64,000 nt of DNA from Marinobacter gelidimuriae (GCF_000372805.1 NZ_KB889828.1:62001-126000); one strand, 5' to 3'; positions 19,084 through 28,758 are shown, numbered from the stretch's first letter. Translations and numbers: made by a program. Notes: generated by a model not told the origin, from the sequence alone.

Positions 19084-19724
19084 TTAGTCCGTGCTGACCT
19101 TAACCTGGTTGCGGCCGGCATTCTTGGCCATATAAAGCGTGCGGTCGGCGCGTTCGAACAGGGTGTCTTCGTCATCGCCACTTCTGATGCTCGCAATCCC
19201 TGCCGAAAAGGTAATGGTAACCGGCTGATTGCTAAAGTGGAACGGCAACTTTGCGACATTAGCGCGTAAGCTGTCTATTACTTGTTTGGCCTGGATACCT
19301 GTGGTTTCCGGTAGCAACACCACAAATTCCTCACCGCCAATACGGGCGATAAAATCTGTCGAACGCAGTCTTTTTTCAACTCCCGCGCCAGCAGTTGCAG
19401 CACCCTATCGCCCGCTTTATGGCCGTAAGAATCGTTAATGCGCTTGAAGAGGTCGATATCGACAATGGCAATTGTCATTTCACCTTTATAACGCTGCCAC
19501 CGCTCTTTAAGAACCTGTTCGCGCATCAGCTCAGACTCGGTTTCCATGGTGACGATTTTCTGCTGCATGGTTTCCAACTGAGTCGCCAGCGCTTCAGACT
19601 GCCCCTTCATCCGCCCCAACATTCGCTCAAGCAACATGCGGTGCTGTTGCCACTGTTGCTCACGGTGTTCGGCCGCATCCAACTCCCGTAGATATTGGTC
19701 TTTCCAAGACAGCTCTGCGCTCAT
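19084..19724 (-). pseudogene. GGDEF diguanylate cyclase, frameshifted and internally deleted
   Basis: From ATG 19724 the first frame encodes a coiled-coil start (WKDQYLRELDAAEHREQQW) and the first part of a GGDEF domain (IAIVDIDLFKRINDSYGHKA). At a run of six A on the coding strand (19371-19376) the frame is lost. The continuation, with the intact active-site loop RIGGEEFVVLLPET and the end SAGIASIRSGDD...AKNAGRNQV, lies in the -1 frame and reaches 19084. Seven A instead of six would restore the frame. The DxLTGLPNR block normally 25 residues before DIDLFK is also missing, which points to a deletion of about 20 codons. Slippage on the A run could in principle rejoin the frames, but the missing block argues for a dead gene. 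Confidence 0.75.
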
Positions 19725-19763
19725 GGGGCCTCCTGCGCGTTACACGTCCGTGTGCTGATCAGC

Positions 19764-20300
19764 TTATTCATGATTGATTCGTCGCCGTTTTGCTCTTGGA
19801 TGACTTTGATCATACACACTGGCAAGGTGTTGAAAGTCTAAGTGAGTATAGACCTGAGTGGTCGCAATGTCCGCATGGCCCAGCAACTCCTGAACCGCCC
19901 GCAGATCGCCACTGGATTCCAATAAGTGGCTGGCAAATGAGTGCCGCAGCATGTGTGGGTGCAGTTTCTGATCGGCGCCTTTTACCAAGCCCCAACGCGC
20001 CAGTCGCACCTGAATACTTCGGTGGCTAAGGCGGTCGCCGCGGCGGATGTCGTGACTGCTGAGGTTTTGCCAGCTGATTTCCGAGTGTTCTTGAGAGTGT
20101 TCTTGAGAGCCGTCTTGAGATTGATCAAGAGAGTGCGTCTGATAGCACTCTTGAAGCCAACGCTGCAGGCGCAGCAGATCTCGCTGATAATGCTCGCAGG
20201 TGAGCGGTGACAGGCGTTTTTCAGAGGCCAGGTGGCGAATGAAGCCGTCAACACCCTGAAACAGGCCAGTGTGTCGCGGTTTGTCACCGGCCCAGAGCAT
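19764..20300 (-). CDS. xerC: Tyrosine recombinase XerC with large internal deletion
   Basis: XerC with XerD resolves chromosome dimers at dif. Normal XerC is about 300 residues; this copy is 178. The N-terminal core-binding helices ([20 protein letters not shown]) and the C-terminal catalytic end are both clear. The retained catalytic residues are His116 and Arg119 in HPHMLRH, His142 in [11 protein letters not shown] and Tyr151. The middle, from the second half of the core domain to just before [18 protein letters not shown], is gone, including the first catalytic Arg and the Lys. The joint ([11 protein letters not shown]) is in frame at CGCCGC, so a deletion between short repeats is plausible. 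The operon context (dapF-DUF484-xerC) is intact. Recombinase activity is not expected; it could be called a pseudogene. Confidence 0.8.
   Translation of the reverse strand: MLWAGDKPRHTGLFQGVDGFIRHLASEKRLSPLTCEHYQRDLLRLQRWLQECYQTHSLDQSQDGSQEHSQEHSEISWQNLSSHDIRRGDRLSHRSIQVRLARWGLVKGADQKLHPHMLRHSFASHLLESSGDLRAVQELLGHADIATTQVYTHLDFQHLASVYDQSHPRAKRRRINHE
20084..20119 (-). repeat. 12-bp tandem repeat inside xerC
   Basis: Three 12-bp units (20084-20095, 20096-20107, 20108-20119), coding strand TCTCAAGAACAC twice and TCTCAAGACGGC once, encode Ser-Gln-Asp/Glu-Gly/His repeats near residues 61-72. They form a hydrophilic insertion in the helical N-terminal domain, just before the deletion joint. Confidence 0.75.
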
Positions 20301-20303
20301 CGG

Positions 20304-21047
20304 TCAACGAGACTCGGCAATGTCGGTTAGCGGCAATGCTACCAAGTGGCGCTGTACCATGGGCGGTAGTAACCGGCTTAAAGTGTCGCTGATATAACTT
20401 AAAAACAGCGAACCCATGCTCTGGTCAAAATAACCCGGTACACAGCTGCCAATGGCAAACACACCGACAAGTTCGTGGTTGCGCAGCGGCACCAGAGCCA
20501 CCGAGGCAACCGGCTCGTCGCGATCAGGGAACAAAAAAGCGCGCTCGCTTTCGCGGAACTGGCCGCACACTGCGCGGCCGCCATCCAGCAAATTACCCAG
20601 CCGTTTGTGCGCTACCGCCGGCGACACCACATGCAGGGCGCCTTGGGCCGCCTGCGGTAGGGGGCCATCGGTAAATAGAATCACACTGGCCGCGTCCAGA
20701 CCAAAGTCACCGCGAATACTGTCATCAATCACCGCCGCCATGTCGTTCAGATTTTTGGCTTCGATAATCTGCATCAGTAAGCGCTTGCTTTTCTGGAACA
20801 GCTGGTCGTTCTGCCGCGCGATGCCCACCAACTCAACCAGCTCATGACGCAGAGTGTCTCTCTGCTCGCGAAAAAGATGAACCTGGCGCTCAACCAGCGA
20901 AATGGCCCGCCCGCTATCGTGGGGTAAAGTCAGGTCGCGCAGCAGGTCGCTCTGTCCAACAAAAAAATCAGGGTTGTCATGCAGGTATTGCGCCACTTGC
21001 TCTGCATTTGGAACGCCGGCCTCTTGGCGGGCCGCTGAATCTGTCAT
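20304..21047 (-). CDS. DUF484 family protein (GAF-like)
   Basis: This 247-residue protein belongs to the DUF484 family found between dapF and xerC in many gammaproteobacteria. The N-terminal part (VAQYLHDNPDFFVGQSDLL) is the family signature. A coiled coil follows (SLVERQVHLFREQRDTLRHE), then a GAF-like domain from about residue 95 to the end (SVALVPLRNHELVGVFAIGS). The length is normal and all blocks are present. The function is unknown; GAF folds often bind small ligands or cyclic nucleotides. It lies 15 bp downstream of dapF and 3 bp upstream of xerC, so the genes are very likely co-transcribed. Confidence 0.88.
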   Translation of the reverse strand: MTDSAARQEAGVPNAEQVAQYLHDNPDFFVGQSDLLRDLTLPHDSGRAISLVERQVHLFREQRDTLRHELVELVGIARQNDQLFQKSKRLLMQIIEAKNLNDMAAVIDDSIRGDFGLDAASVILFTDGPLPQAAQGALHVVSPAVAHKRLGNLLDGGRAVCGQFRESERAFLFPDRDEPVASVALVPLRNHELVGVFAIGSCVPGYFDQSMGSLFLSYISDTLSRLLPPMVQRHLVALPLTDIAESR

Positions 21048-21062
21048 CGTGTGCTCCTGGTG

Positions 21063-22073
21063 TCAGGATCGTTGCCTGCCGGTTCTGGCGGGTTTACGGC
21101 GGCGAATGCCGGGCTCTGCGGGCAGTCGCAGCTGGCCCTCAAAAACGCTAGCAACGGGGCCATCCATCATAACAGCGGCTCCCTGCCCCTGCCATTCGAT
21201 AATCAGCCGGCCTCCGGTCAGTTCTACTTCTACCCGCGGATCGAGCAAACCCCGCAAACATCCTGCAACAACCGCAGCGCAAGCGCCAGTGCCGCAAGCC
21301 AGAGTTTCACCACAACCACGTTCAAACACCCGCAAGCGAATATGGCTGCGACCCACAATCTGCATAAACCCAATATTGGCTTTGGCAGGAAAGCGCCAAT
21401 GCTTCTCTAACAGCGGTCCCAGCGTTGCCACCGGAGCGTTGTCGACGTCGTCAGTCAGCAGAACGCCGTGGGGGTTGCCCATAGACACCGCCGACAACTC
21501 TATGTTCTGGCCATTTACGTCTACGTTGTAAACCGGTGCAAATTCGTCAGCGCTGAACGGTACCGTGGCGGGTTCAAGCCTTGGCACGCCCATATCTACT
21601 TTCACCAACCCGTCTTTCCCCACCCGCAGCTCAATAATGCCGCCCGCTGTTTGCACCCGCATCACTTTTTTGTTGGTCAGGCGCTGATCGCGCACAAAAC
21701 GGGCAAAACAACGAGCTCCATTACCACATTGCTCCACTTCCGAGCCGTCGGCATTGAAAATCCGATAGCGGAAATCCACATCGGGCAGCCCTGGCGGCTC
21801 CACCACCAGCAGCTGATCAAAACCGATGCCAAAATGGCGATCGGCCAGCTCGCGAATCATTTCCGGGCGCAGGCGAAACATCTGGCTGATGGCGTCAACC
21901 ACCATAAAATCATTACCCAGGCCGTGCATTTTTGTAAAACGCAGAATGCCGCCCGCATTGCCGCCGAGAGTGCCACCAGAAGCGGCGCTCGGACTACCAA
22001 CAAAGGCGCCGCCAGCGCCGCGCCGGGAGGCAGTGCCGTCAACGTTGGCCAAGAGCTCCCCGTCGCCACTCAT
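21063..22073 (-). CDS. dapF: Diaminopimelate epimerase with N-terminal extension
   Basis: DapF converts LL- to meso-diaminopimelate for lysine and peptidoglycan synthesis. The two active-site cysteines are in [13 protein letters not shown] and [15 protein letters not shown]. The enzyme proper starts at [14 protein letters not shown], where most DapF proteins start (about 275 residues). Here 42 further residues rich in Gly, Ala and Ser precede it ([20 protein letters not shown]). The start ATG 22073 overlaps the lysA stop in an ATGA, which makes translation from there likely, so the extension is probably real. There is no obvious start right before ILRF. The extension has no signal-peptide character. 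Confidence 0.93.
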   Translation of the reverse strand: MSGDGELLANVDGTASRRGAGGAFVGSPSAASGGTLGGNAGGILRFTKMHGLGNDFMVVDAISQMFRLRPEMIRELADRHFGIGFDQLLVVEPPGLPDVDFRYRIFNADGSEVEQCGNGARCFARFVRDQRLTNKKVMRVQTAGGIIELRVGKDGLVKVDMGVPRLEPATVPFSADEFAPVYNVDVNGQNIELSAVSMGNPHGVLLTDDVDNAPVATLGPLLEKHWRFPAKANIGFMQIVGRSHIRLRVFERGCGETLACGTGACAAVVAGCLRGLLDPRVEVELTGGRLIIEWQGQGAAVMMDGPVASVFEGQLRLPAEPGIRRRKPARTGRQRS

Positions 22074-23320
22074 AACGGCAGGCTACTCTCGGGAGCCAAT
22101 TGTTCTTCCAGGGTTTCGCGACGGCGAACCACATGCACCTGATCGCCATCGACCATCAATTCAGGCGGGCGATTACGGGTGTTGTAGTTGGAACTCATCA
22201 CAAAGCCATAAGCCCCGGCCGAACGTACCGCCAGCAGGTCGCCGGCGCTCAAGCTAAGCTGGCGATCTTTACCCAGAAAATCACCGGTTTCGCACACCGG
22301 GCCCACCAGATCCCAGGCTTTTTCGTCGCCCTTGCTATGGGGAGCCACCGGCACAATGGCCTGCCAGGCGCCATAGAGCGCGGGGCGAATCAGGTCGTTC
22401 ATGGCAGCGTCAATAATCGCGAAGTTACGGTGCTCTGTACACTTCAGGAATTCGACACGGGTCAGCAGCACGCCGGCGTTGGCCGCGATTGAGCGCCCGG
22501 GTTCCAGAATCAGTTCCAATTTGCGGTCGCCCAGACGCTCAAGAATCGCTTCCACGTATTCGGCGGGCTGCGGCGGTGTTTCATCGTTATAGGTAACGCC
22601 CAGGCCACCGCCCAAATCCAGGTGTTTTATCTCGACCCCCTGCTTTGCCAGGTTGTCCACCAGTGCCAGAACCCGATCCAGAGCGTCCAGAAATGGCGCC
22701 ACCGTGGTCAGCTGTGAGCCAATGTGGCAATCCACACCGCGCACGTCGAGGTGAGGCAAGCTGGCGGCGCGGGCATATATCGCCGGCGCGACGTCAATAT
22801 CGATACCGAATTTGTTTTCTTTCAGACCGGTAGAGATATAAGGATGAGTGCCAGCGTCTACGTCGGGGTTTACCCGCAGAGATACCGGCGCTTTCACGCC
22901 CAGCTCACCGGCAATGGCGTTCAAGCGGTCCAGCTCGATATCAGACTCTACGTTAAAACAACGCACACCCACTTCCAGCGCGCGCCGCATTTCCCAGGGC
23001 TGTTTGCCAACGCCGGAAAAAACCACTTTGGCCGGGTTACCACCGGCTCGGATCACCCGTTCCAGCTCACCGGCGGATACGATATCAAAACCCGCACCCA
23101 GGCGGGCCAGCACGTCCAACACCGCCAGATTGCTATTGGCTTTTACCGCATAACACACCAGGTGCGGGTGATTCTGCAGAGCGTTGTCGTAAGCGCGGTA
23201 ATGGCGTTCAAGGGTCGCTCGGGAGTATACATAAGCCGGCGTGCCGTGCTGCTCTGCAATGCGCGCCAGCGGCACGTCTTCGGCCCAGAGCTCATCGTTC
23301 TTGTAAATGAAATAATCCAT
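22070..23320 (-). CDS. lysA: Diaminopimelate decarboxylase LysA
   Basis: LysA decarboxylates meso-diaminopimelate to L-lysine, the last step of the pathway, using pyridoxal phosphate. The product is 416 residues. The PLP lysine is in [12 protein letters not shown] near residue 60, the glycine-rich phosphate loop is [10 protein letters not shown], and the substrate-binding parts are EPGRSI and [16 protein letters not shown] stands upstream of the ATG. It is in an operon with lptM before it and dapF after it, coupled by ATGA. Lysine production and meso-diaminopimelate supply are therefore made from one transcript. Confidence 0.97.
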   Translation of the reverse strand: MDYFIYKNDELWAEDVPLARIAEQHGTPAYVYSRATLERHYRAYDNALQNHPHLVCYAVKANSNLAVLDVLARLGAGFDIVSAGELERVIRAGGNPAKVVFSGVGKQPWEMRRALEVGVRCFNVESDIELDRLNAIAGELGVKAPVSLRVNPDVDAGTHPYISTGLKENKFGIDIDVAPAIYARAASLPHLDVRGVDCHIGSQLTTVAPFLDALDRVLALVDNLAKQGVEIKHLDLGGGLGVTYNDETPPQPAEYVEAILERLGDRKLELILEPGRSIAANAGVLLTRVEFLKCTEHRNFAIIDAAMNDLIRPALYGAWQAIVPVAPHSKGDEKAWDLVGPVCETGDFLGKDRQLSLSAGDLLAVRSAGAYGFVMSSNYNTRNRPPELMVDGDQVHVVRRRETLEEQLAPESSLPL

Positions 23321-23333
23321 AAAAATTCCTGAA

Positions 23334-23519
23334 TTAACGGGCCTGACCCGACGTTTCTGATATGGGCACGGGCGTCGGCTCCGCGCTTTTTGCTAAGGGT
23401 TCCTTGCTAGGCGCTTCGCGGTAGAGATCGCCTTTCTGGCCGCAGCCTGAAAGCCCGACCACCAACAAAAGGCTTAACAGCGCTGCGACTTTAACAACCG
23501 CGGGGAATTTCAGACCCAT
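23334..23519 (-). CDS. lptM: LPS translocon maturation chaperone LptM (YifL/LppL lipoprotein)
   Basis: This 61-residue lipoprotein starts at ATG 23519. It has a basic N-terminus, a hydrophobic core (VAALLSLLLVVGLSGC) and a lipobox LSGC, followed directly by GQKGDLY, the family's hallmark. The short mature tail is rich in Pro, Ser and Glu. In E. coli the homologue binds LptD-LptE and helps LptD form its disulfide bonds at the outer membrane. It lies 4 bp from argH upstream and 13 bp before lysA, the standard place for this gene in pseudomonads. A longer upstream frame overlaps argH and lacks a proper signal, so I do not use it. Confidence 0.9.
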   Translation of the reverse strand: MGLKFPAVVKVAALLSLLLVVGLSGCGQKGDLYREAPSKEPLAKSAEPTPVPISETSGQAR

Positions 23520-23523
23520 TACC

Positions 23524-24939
23524 TCAACCCTGCTTAAGTGCGTTACGGGCGCGCTTAACGGCTGCCCGAACTTGCGCCGGCGCGGTGCCGCCCAGATGGT
23601 CACGTGCCTGCACCGAGCCTTCAAGAGTCAGCACGTCAAATACGTCTTCGCTGATAGTACCCGAAAAAGACTGTAGCTCCGCCAGTGTCATATCTGACAA
23701 ATCGCGCTTCTGCTCTACGCCAAAGGCCACGGACTTGCCCACCACTTCGTGGGCGTCGCGGAACGGCATGCCTTTTTTGACCAGATAATCGGCCAGATCC
23801 GTCGCGGTGGAAAAGCCGCGCTTGGCTGCTACCCGCATATTGTCGGCCTTGGCCGTGATAGCCGGCACCATGTCGGCGTAGGCTCTCAGGCAACCTTTCA
23901 CAGTGTCTACGGTGTCAAACAGCGGCTCTTTGTCTTCCTGGTTGTCTTTGTTATAGGCCAGCGGCTGGCCTTTCATTAACGTGAGCAGACTGATTAAATG
24001 GCCATTCACCCGACCGGTCTTGCCCCGGACCAGTTCTGGCACGTCCGGATTCTTCTTCTGCGGCATAATAGACGAGCCGGTGCAGAAACGGTCTGGCAAA
24101 TCAATGAAATCGAACTGCGCAGAAGTCCACAGCACCAGCTCTTCACTAAAGCGCGAAAGGTGAGTCATCAGCAGCGCGGCAAAGCTGCAGAATTCAATGG
24201 CGAAATCACGGTCGCTGACCGAATCCAGCGAGTTTTCCGAGGCACGGTCAAAACCCAGCAGTTTGGCGGTCATCGCCCGGTCAATGGGATAAGTGGTGCC
24301 GGCCAGCGCCGCAGCGCCCAGGGGCATGATGTTCACCCGCTTACGGCAATCCTGCAGGCGTTCGCCGTCGCGCACCAACATTTCGTACCAGGCCAACAAA
24401 TGATGGCCAAAAGTCACCGGCTGCGCGGTTTGCAGGTGGGTAAAGCCCGCCATGATGGTGTCGGCTTCGCGTTCAGCCAAGTTCAGCAGCCCGGCCTGTA
24501 GGCGTTTGATCTCCTCGGCAATCACGTCAATCTCGTCACGCAAATAAAGCCGGATGTCGGTGGCCACCTGGTCGTTACGGCTGCGGCCGGTGTGCAGTTT
24601 TTTACCGGTAATGCCGATGCGATCGGTCAGACGCGCTTCGATGTTCATGTGCACGTCTTCCAGGCTGACCGACCACTGAAACGTACCGGCTTCAATGTCG
24701 GCCTTAACCGCCTTAAGCCCTTCCAGAATGGTGTCGCGCTCTTCGTCGGTCAGAACGCCCACCGCTGCCAGCATGGTGGCATGGGCAATGGAGCCGGTGA
24801 TGTCGTGATGATAAAGGCGCTGATCAAAACCGACAGAGGCGGTAAAGCGCTCGACAAAGGCGTCGGTAGGCTCGGTAAAACGTCCACCCCAAGGTTTTTC
24901 CGAGCTTGAGGCCTGCTCCGGCGATTTGTTATCCGTCAT
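23524..24939 (-). CDS. argH: Argininosuccinate lyase
   Basis: ArgH splits argininosuccinate into arginine and fumarate, the last step of arginine synthesis. The product is 471 residues. It begins with the usual [16 protein letters not shown] and carries the superfamily signature [12 protein letters not shown] near residue 290. The second conserved block, [12 protein letters not shown], lies near residue 118 and the His-containing block is [16 protein letters not shown]. It is divergent from algZ-algR, as in pseudomonads. The gap of about 118 bp must hold both promoters; I could not pick a convincing one. Confidence 0.97.
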   Translation of the reverse strand: MTDNKSPEQASSSEKPWGGRFTEPTDAFVERFTASVGFDQRLYHHDITGSIAHATMLAAVGVLTDEERDTILEGLKAVKADIEAGTFQWSVSLEDVHMNIEARLTDRIGITGKKLHTGRSRNDQVATDIRLYLRDEIDVIAEEIKRLQAGLLNLAEREADTIMAGFTHLQTAQPVTFGHHLLAWYEMLVRDGERLQDCRKRVNIMPLGAAALAGTTYPIDRAMTAKLLGFDRASENSLDSVSDRDFAIEFCSFAALLMTHLSRFSEELVLWTSAQFDFIDLPDRFCTGSSIMPQKKNPDVPELVRGKTGRVNGHLISLLTLMKGQPLAYNKDNQEDKEPLFDTVDTVKGCLRAYADMVPAITAKADNMRVAAKRGFSTATDLADYLVKKGMPFRDAHEVVGKSVAFGVEQKRDLSDMTLAELQSFSGTISEDVFDVLTLEGSVQARDHLGGTAPAQVRAAVKRARNALKQG

Positions 24940-25057
24940 GATCTATAGTTCCTGCTGGCAGCCCGAGGTCACAGGGCCAAAATGGGTAAATAAAAAGTAG
25001 CGGGAGTATAACATTCTGACCCGGTTAAAGCAGACACTTAGTAACAGCGCGACCGCC

Positions 25058-26128
25058 GTGGATTCGCGATTTTTTGTGCCAGACCTGTGCCGGGTGCGGG
25101 CCTTGTTCATGTTACTCGTTACCAGCGAACTGATGGTGCTGGCACTGGCGATGGTGCAGACGCAGCACGGCTGGATTGACTGGGGGTATTTTGGCTTGCT
25201 GTCGTTGTTTGTACAGTGGACCGTGCTCACCAGTATCGCCATGATCTGCCCGCTGCGTCCGCGCCTGGCGCAGCTGTCTGTGGCCAGCGCAACGCTTGCC
25301 ATTGTTGTTCTGGTGCTGGCGGATGTCTTCGCTTTCAGCCTGTTTGCCGACCGGGTGCTAAATCCGGGGCCCGGCGCGCCTCAATGGCATAACATTGCCA
25401 AAAAAATGCTGCTGGCGATGCTGATCACCTTAATGGTACTTCGCTACTTTTATCTTCAGCACCAATGGCAACAACAACAGGAAGCCGAACTGCAAGCACG
25501 TTTAAGCTCGCTGCAGAGCCGAATTCAGCCCCACTTTTTATTCAACAGTATGAATACTATCGCCAGCCTTATCGCCAGCGACCCCCAGCGGGCGGAAGAC
25601 GCGGTGCTGGACCTGTCAGAGCTTTTCCGCGCCAGCCTGCGCACCAGCGAACAGCTGATTCCCCTGCAGCGCGAACTGGAACTGTGCCAACGCTATCTGG
25701 ATATCGAGGCCCTACGTCTGGGGGATCGCCTTCAACTGCAGTGGCATATCGCTGACGGCTTGCAAAACCAGGCTATTCCGCCCCTAACCCTGCAACCGCT
25801 GGTTGAGAACGCCATTTACCACGGCATTCAACCCCGTGCCCAAGGCGGCATTGTGCGGGTAGAAGCGCAGGCCAGCGGCGATTTTGTATACTTGCTCGTG
25901 CAGAACCCAAAACCCGAACCCGGCCACAGCGGCCACGGCGGCAACCGCATGGCGCTGGACAATATTCAGGCCCGTATCCAGGCGTTATTCGGCGACCGTG
26001 CGGTGCTCAAACACAGCCATCAGGGCGACATTTACACCGTGACCCTACGCCTGCCCGCGCAGCAAGTAGACCGCCAGGGAGCGCAGCGACACACATCATT
26101 AACAGAAGCGAAGCGAGAAACATTATGA
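25058..26128 (+). CDS. algZ: LytS-type sensor histidine kinase AlgZ (FimS)
   Basis: AlgZ is the partner kinase of AlgR. In Pseudomonas the pair controls alginate, twitching motility and virulence traits. The product is 356 residues with four hydrophobic segments in the first 150 residues. The HisKA_7TM/His_kinase family box is QSRIQPHFLFNSMNTIASLI near residue 165, and the ATPase part starts at LTLQPLVENAIYHGIQP. The start is GTG 25058; stops lie shortly upstream in frame, so the choice is limited, and no strong ribosome site is visible. It is followed by algR after 22 bp. The kinase lacks some canonical ATP-binding boxes, which is normal for this family. Confidence 0.9.
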   Translation: MDSRFFVPDLCRVRALFMLLVTSELMVLALAMVQTQHGWIDWGYFGLLSLFVQWTVLTSIAMICPLRPRLAQLSVASATLAIVVLVLADVFAFSLFADRVLNPGPGAPQWHNIAKKMLLAMLITLMVLRYFYLQHQWQQQQEAELQARLSSLQSRIQPHFLFNSMNTIASLIASDPQRAEDAVLDLSELFRASLRTSEQLIPLQRELELCQRYLDIEALRLGDRLQLQWHIADGLQNQAIPPLTLQPLVENAIYHGIQPRAQGGIVRVEAQASGDFVYLLVQNPKPEPGHSGHGGNRMALDNIQARIQALFGDRAVLKHSHQGDIYTVTLRLPAQQVDRQGAQRHTSLTEAKRETL

Positions 26129-26150
26129 AAAGAAGCGCCACAAAAAGCCT

Positions 26151-26900
26151 ATGACCAGCCAGAGAATTCTGATTGCCGACGACGAACCCCTGGCCCGCGA
26201 CCGCCTGCGGAGGCTAGTCGAAGGACTTCCCGGATACAGCGTTTGCGGTGAAGCGACCGACAGCGACAGAACACTGCAAGCCGTTGCAGAACTGGAGCCG
26301 GACATTGTATTGCTGGACATTCGCATGCCCGGCGCCGACGGCATGGACGTGGCCACCCACCTGAGCCAGCTTGAGCGCCCGCCCGCGGTCATTTTCTGCA
26401 CCGCCTACGATCATTATGCACTGCAGGCGTTTGAGGTAAACGCTTCTGCTTACCTGATGAAGCCGGTACGCAAAGACGCCCTGGCCAAGGCGCTGCAACG
26501 GGCTGCAAAAACCAACCGCCTGCAACAGCAGCCACCGGCCAGCACTGCCCCCGCCGGTGGCGAACTGGCCGTGCGCACGTATCGCGGTACCGAACTGATC
26601 GACTTGGCTTCCTTGATTTACTGCCAGGCTGACCAAAAATACGTCACCCTTCACCACTTACAGGGTGACGTATTGTGCGACTACACCCTTAAAGAGCTGG
26701 AGCAACATTACGGTGACCACCTTTTGAGGGTGCACCGTAATACCTTGGTTGGCACACGATTTATTCAGGCGCTGCACCGCAACGTTCGCGGCCAGGCGAT
26801 TCTGGTTCTGCGTGATGGCCTTGGCGAGCTGCCGGTTAGCCGCCGCCACGCCAGCGAGCTACGCCAGTGGCTGCAGGACTATCGACCTGGTAGACACTAG
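26151..26900 (+). CDS. algR: LytTR-type response regulator AlgR
   Basis: AlgR is a DNA-binding response regulator. The product is 249 residues, full length. The receiver has the acidic pair in IADDEPLARDRL, the phospho-acceptor Asp in DIVLLDIRMPGADG near residue 54, and the conserved Lys in MKPVRKDAL. The LytTR DNA-binding domain occupies about residues 140-245, with YCQADQKYVTLHH and LLRVHRNTLVG as typical strands. It is downstream of algZ and upstream of hemC, the order known in pseudomonads. A degenerate 22-bp repeat begins at its stop codon. Confidence 0.94.
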   Translation: MTSQRILIADDEPLARDRLRRLVEGLPGYSVCGEATDSDRTLQAVAELEPDIVLLDIRMPGADGMDVATHLSQLERPPAVIFCTAYDHYALQAFEVNASAYLMKPVRKDALAKALQRAAKTNRLQQQPPASTAPAGGELAVRTYRGTELIDLASLIYCQADQKYVTLHHLQGDVLCDYTLKELEQHYGDHLLRVHRNTLVGTRFIQALHRNVRGQAILVLRDGLGELPVSRRHASELRQWLQDYRPGRH

Positions 26901-26984
26901 CGAAAAACCTGATCTGCATTAGCGAGCGAGCTGGCCTACGTTAGCAAGCAACCTGACCGACCTTAGCGAGACTTTTTTTGGGCG
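26897..26984 (+). repeat. 22-bp degenerate tandem repeat between algR and hemC
   Basis: Four units of exactly 22 bp start at 26897, 26919, 26941 and 26963. They share the start (C/T)TAGC(G/A)A and, in the first three, a central CTG. Units 2 and 3 agree at 16 of 22 positions and units 1 and 3 at 14 of 22. The first unit contains the algR TAG stop; the fourth runs into a T-rich stretch (ACTTTTTTTGGG). A weaker copy of the same spacing (ACCTG...CA) lies within the last codons of algR. Confidence 0.7.
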
Positions 26985-27029
26985 ACAAGGTACCCTTGAT
27001 CCACATTTAACGAACCGACAGTGAGTGTC

Positions 27030-27971
27030 ATGTCCGCAAGAAATCTTCGCATTGCAACCCGCAGCAGCGCACTGGCGTTGTGGCAGGCAGAATTTATCAA
27101 AGCCGAGCTGGAACGATTGCACAGCAACGTCACAGTGGAACTGGTCAAGATTAAAACCCTGGGTGACAAGATTCTGGACGTGCCGCTGGCCAAGGTGGGT
27201 GGCAAAGGCCTGTTCGTCAAAGAGCTGGAAGAAGCCATGCTCGACGGCCGCGCCGACCTGGCCGTACATTCCATGAAAGACGTGCCCATGGCCTTCCCCG
27301 AAGGATTGGGACTGGTAGCCATCTGCGAGCGTGACGACCCGACTGACGCCTTTGTCAGCAACCATTTCAGCAGCCTGGATGACCTGCCGCAGAACGCGGT
27401 AGTGGGCACATCCAGTCTACGCCGCGAATCTCAATTACGGGCCAACCGCCCGGACCTGCAAATTCGCGTGCTGCGGGGCAATGTAAACACCCGCCTGGCA
27501 AAGCTCGACGCCGGCGATTACGACGCCATCATATTGGCCAGCTCGGGCCTGAAGCGACTGGGTTTCGAAGCCCGCATTCGCAACTGCATGCCAGACACGC
27601 TAAGCCTGCCGGCTGTGGGCCAAGGGGCTTTAGGCATTGAATGCCGGCTTGACGATCAGGAACTGCGGACCATGCTGGAACCGTTGAACCACACCGACAG
27701 TGCGGATAGGGTCAAAGCTGAGCGCGCACTGAACACTCGGCTTAACGGTGGCTGCCAGGTGCCCATTGCAGCCTATGCGCTGCTGGAAGACAACGATATG
27801 TTGTGGTTGCGCGGCCTGGTGGGCGCGGTGGACGGCAGCCTTATTTTCCGCGCCGAAGGCCGCGTACACCGCAGCGAAGGGGAACGCCTGGGCCGCGAAT
27901 TAGCCGAAGACCTGCTGGCACAGGGCGCTGACAAAGTACTGGCTGAAGTCTATGGCTACACTCCGACCTGA
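27030..27971 (+). CDS. hemC: Porphobilinogen deaminase (hydroxymethylbilane synthase)
   Basis: HemC joins four porphobilinogen units into hydroxymethylbilane on the way to heme and related tetrapyrroles. The product from ATG 27030 is 313 residues. It begins with [18 protein letters not shown], has [10 protein letters not shown] and [13 protein letters not shown] for substrate binding, and ends with the dipyrromethane-cofactor cysteine in [13 protein letters not shown] near residue 245. A GTG three codons upstream is a less likely start. The gene overlaps hemD by 20 bp and heads the hemCDXY run downstream of algR. Confidence 0.96.
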   Translation: MSARNLRIATRSSALALWQAEFIKAELERLHSNVTVELVKIKTLGDKILDVPLAKVGGKGLFVKELEEAMLDGRADLAVHSMKDVPMAFPEGLGLVAICERDDPTDAFVSNHFSSLDDLPQNAVVGTSSLRRESQLRANRPDLQIRVLRGNVNTRLAKLDAGDYDAIILASSGLKRLGFEARIRNCMPDTLSLPAVGQGALGIECRLDDQELRTMLEPLNHTDSADRVKAERALNTRLNGGCQVPIAAYALLEDNDMLWLRGLVGAVDGSLIFRAEGRVHRSEGERLGRELAEDLLAQGADKVLAEVYGYTPT

Positions 27972-28758
27972 GTCTGCGTTACTGCCCCTTGCCGGGCGGC
28001 GCATTCTTATCTGCCGCCCGCAGCCAGAGGCTGATCGCCTGGCGATGGCCTTTCAGGCAGCCGGGGCACAGGCCGAGTGCTTACCGCTGATTGACCGCGC
28101 GCCGCTGGCACTGAGCGCAGAACACCAGGCCCACATTCAAAACCTGGACCTGTTCCAGCATATTGTGGCGGTAAGCCCTTACGCTGCGCGCCAACTGCTG
28201 GAGCAGGTTGATGCCTGGTGGCCGCAACTGCCCGTAGGCATTCACTGGTACGGCGTGGGCGCCGGCACCGTTGCTGAACTGTCACGCTACGGAATTACTG
28301 CTCGCAGGCCCGCACAAGGCTGGACCAGCGAAGCCTTGCTGGCATTGCCGCCGCTACAAAACCTGGCAAACCAGCGAGTTCTGCTGGCCCGCGGCGGCGA
28401 CGGTCGCGACTTATTGCGGAACACCCTGCGCCAGCGGGGCGCTCAAATAACTGTGCTACCCTTATACCAACGCTTTTGTCCACAGTATTCCGCGGCACAA
28501 TTGGCGCATGCTCTAGATGGCTTTAACCCGGACGCTGTGATTACCTTATCGGGTGAAACCCTGAAAAATCTCGTCGCGCTGTGTGCGAAGAACGACCATA
28601 ATCTGTATCGGAAACTATTGATTGTGCCCGTGGAGCGGGTGGCCGAGCAGGCTCAGACAGCCGGCTTCATTAACCCACATGTTCCAGCAGGCCTGACAGA
28701 CAACAACATAGTGGCCAGTGTGACAGCACGACTCACTGGCCAGACGGTGGCCCTGTAA
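27952..28758 (+). CDS. hemD: Uroporphyrinogen-III synthase
   Basis: HemD closes hydroxymethylbilane with inversion of ring D to give uroporphyrinogen III. The sequence is poorly conserved in the family. The call rests on position after hemC, the length of 268 residues, the start [17 protein letters not shown], the mid-chain [13 protein letters not shown], and the ending [17 protein letters not shown], which are family-like. ATG 27952 lies inside the end of hemC in another frame, an overlap common for hemC-hemD. It is followed after 13 bp by hemX. Confidence 0.87.
   Translation: MATLRPESALLPLAGRRILICRPQPEADRLAMAFQAAGAQAECLPLIDRAPLALSAEHQAHIQNLDLFQHIVAVSPYAARQLLEQVDAWWPQLPVGIHWYGVGAGTVAELSRYGITARRPAQGWTSEALLALPPLQNLANQRVLLARGGDGRDLLRNTLRQRGAQITVLPLYQRFCPQYSAAQLAHALDGFNPDAVITLSGETLKNLVALCAKNDHNLYRKLLIVPVERVAEQAQTAGFINPHVPAGLTDNNIVASVTARLTGQTVAL

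Noticed and set aside
19084..19724. Programmed -1 frameshift in the diguanylate cyclase
   Set aside because: The LTGLPNR part is missing as well, so the rejoined product would still be defective; decay is the simpler reading.
26897..26984. A CRISPR array
   Set aside because: The units are direct tandem repeats without spacers, are degenerate, and no cas gene is near.
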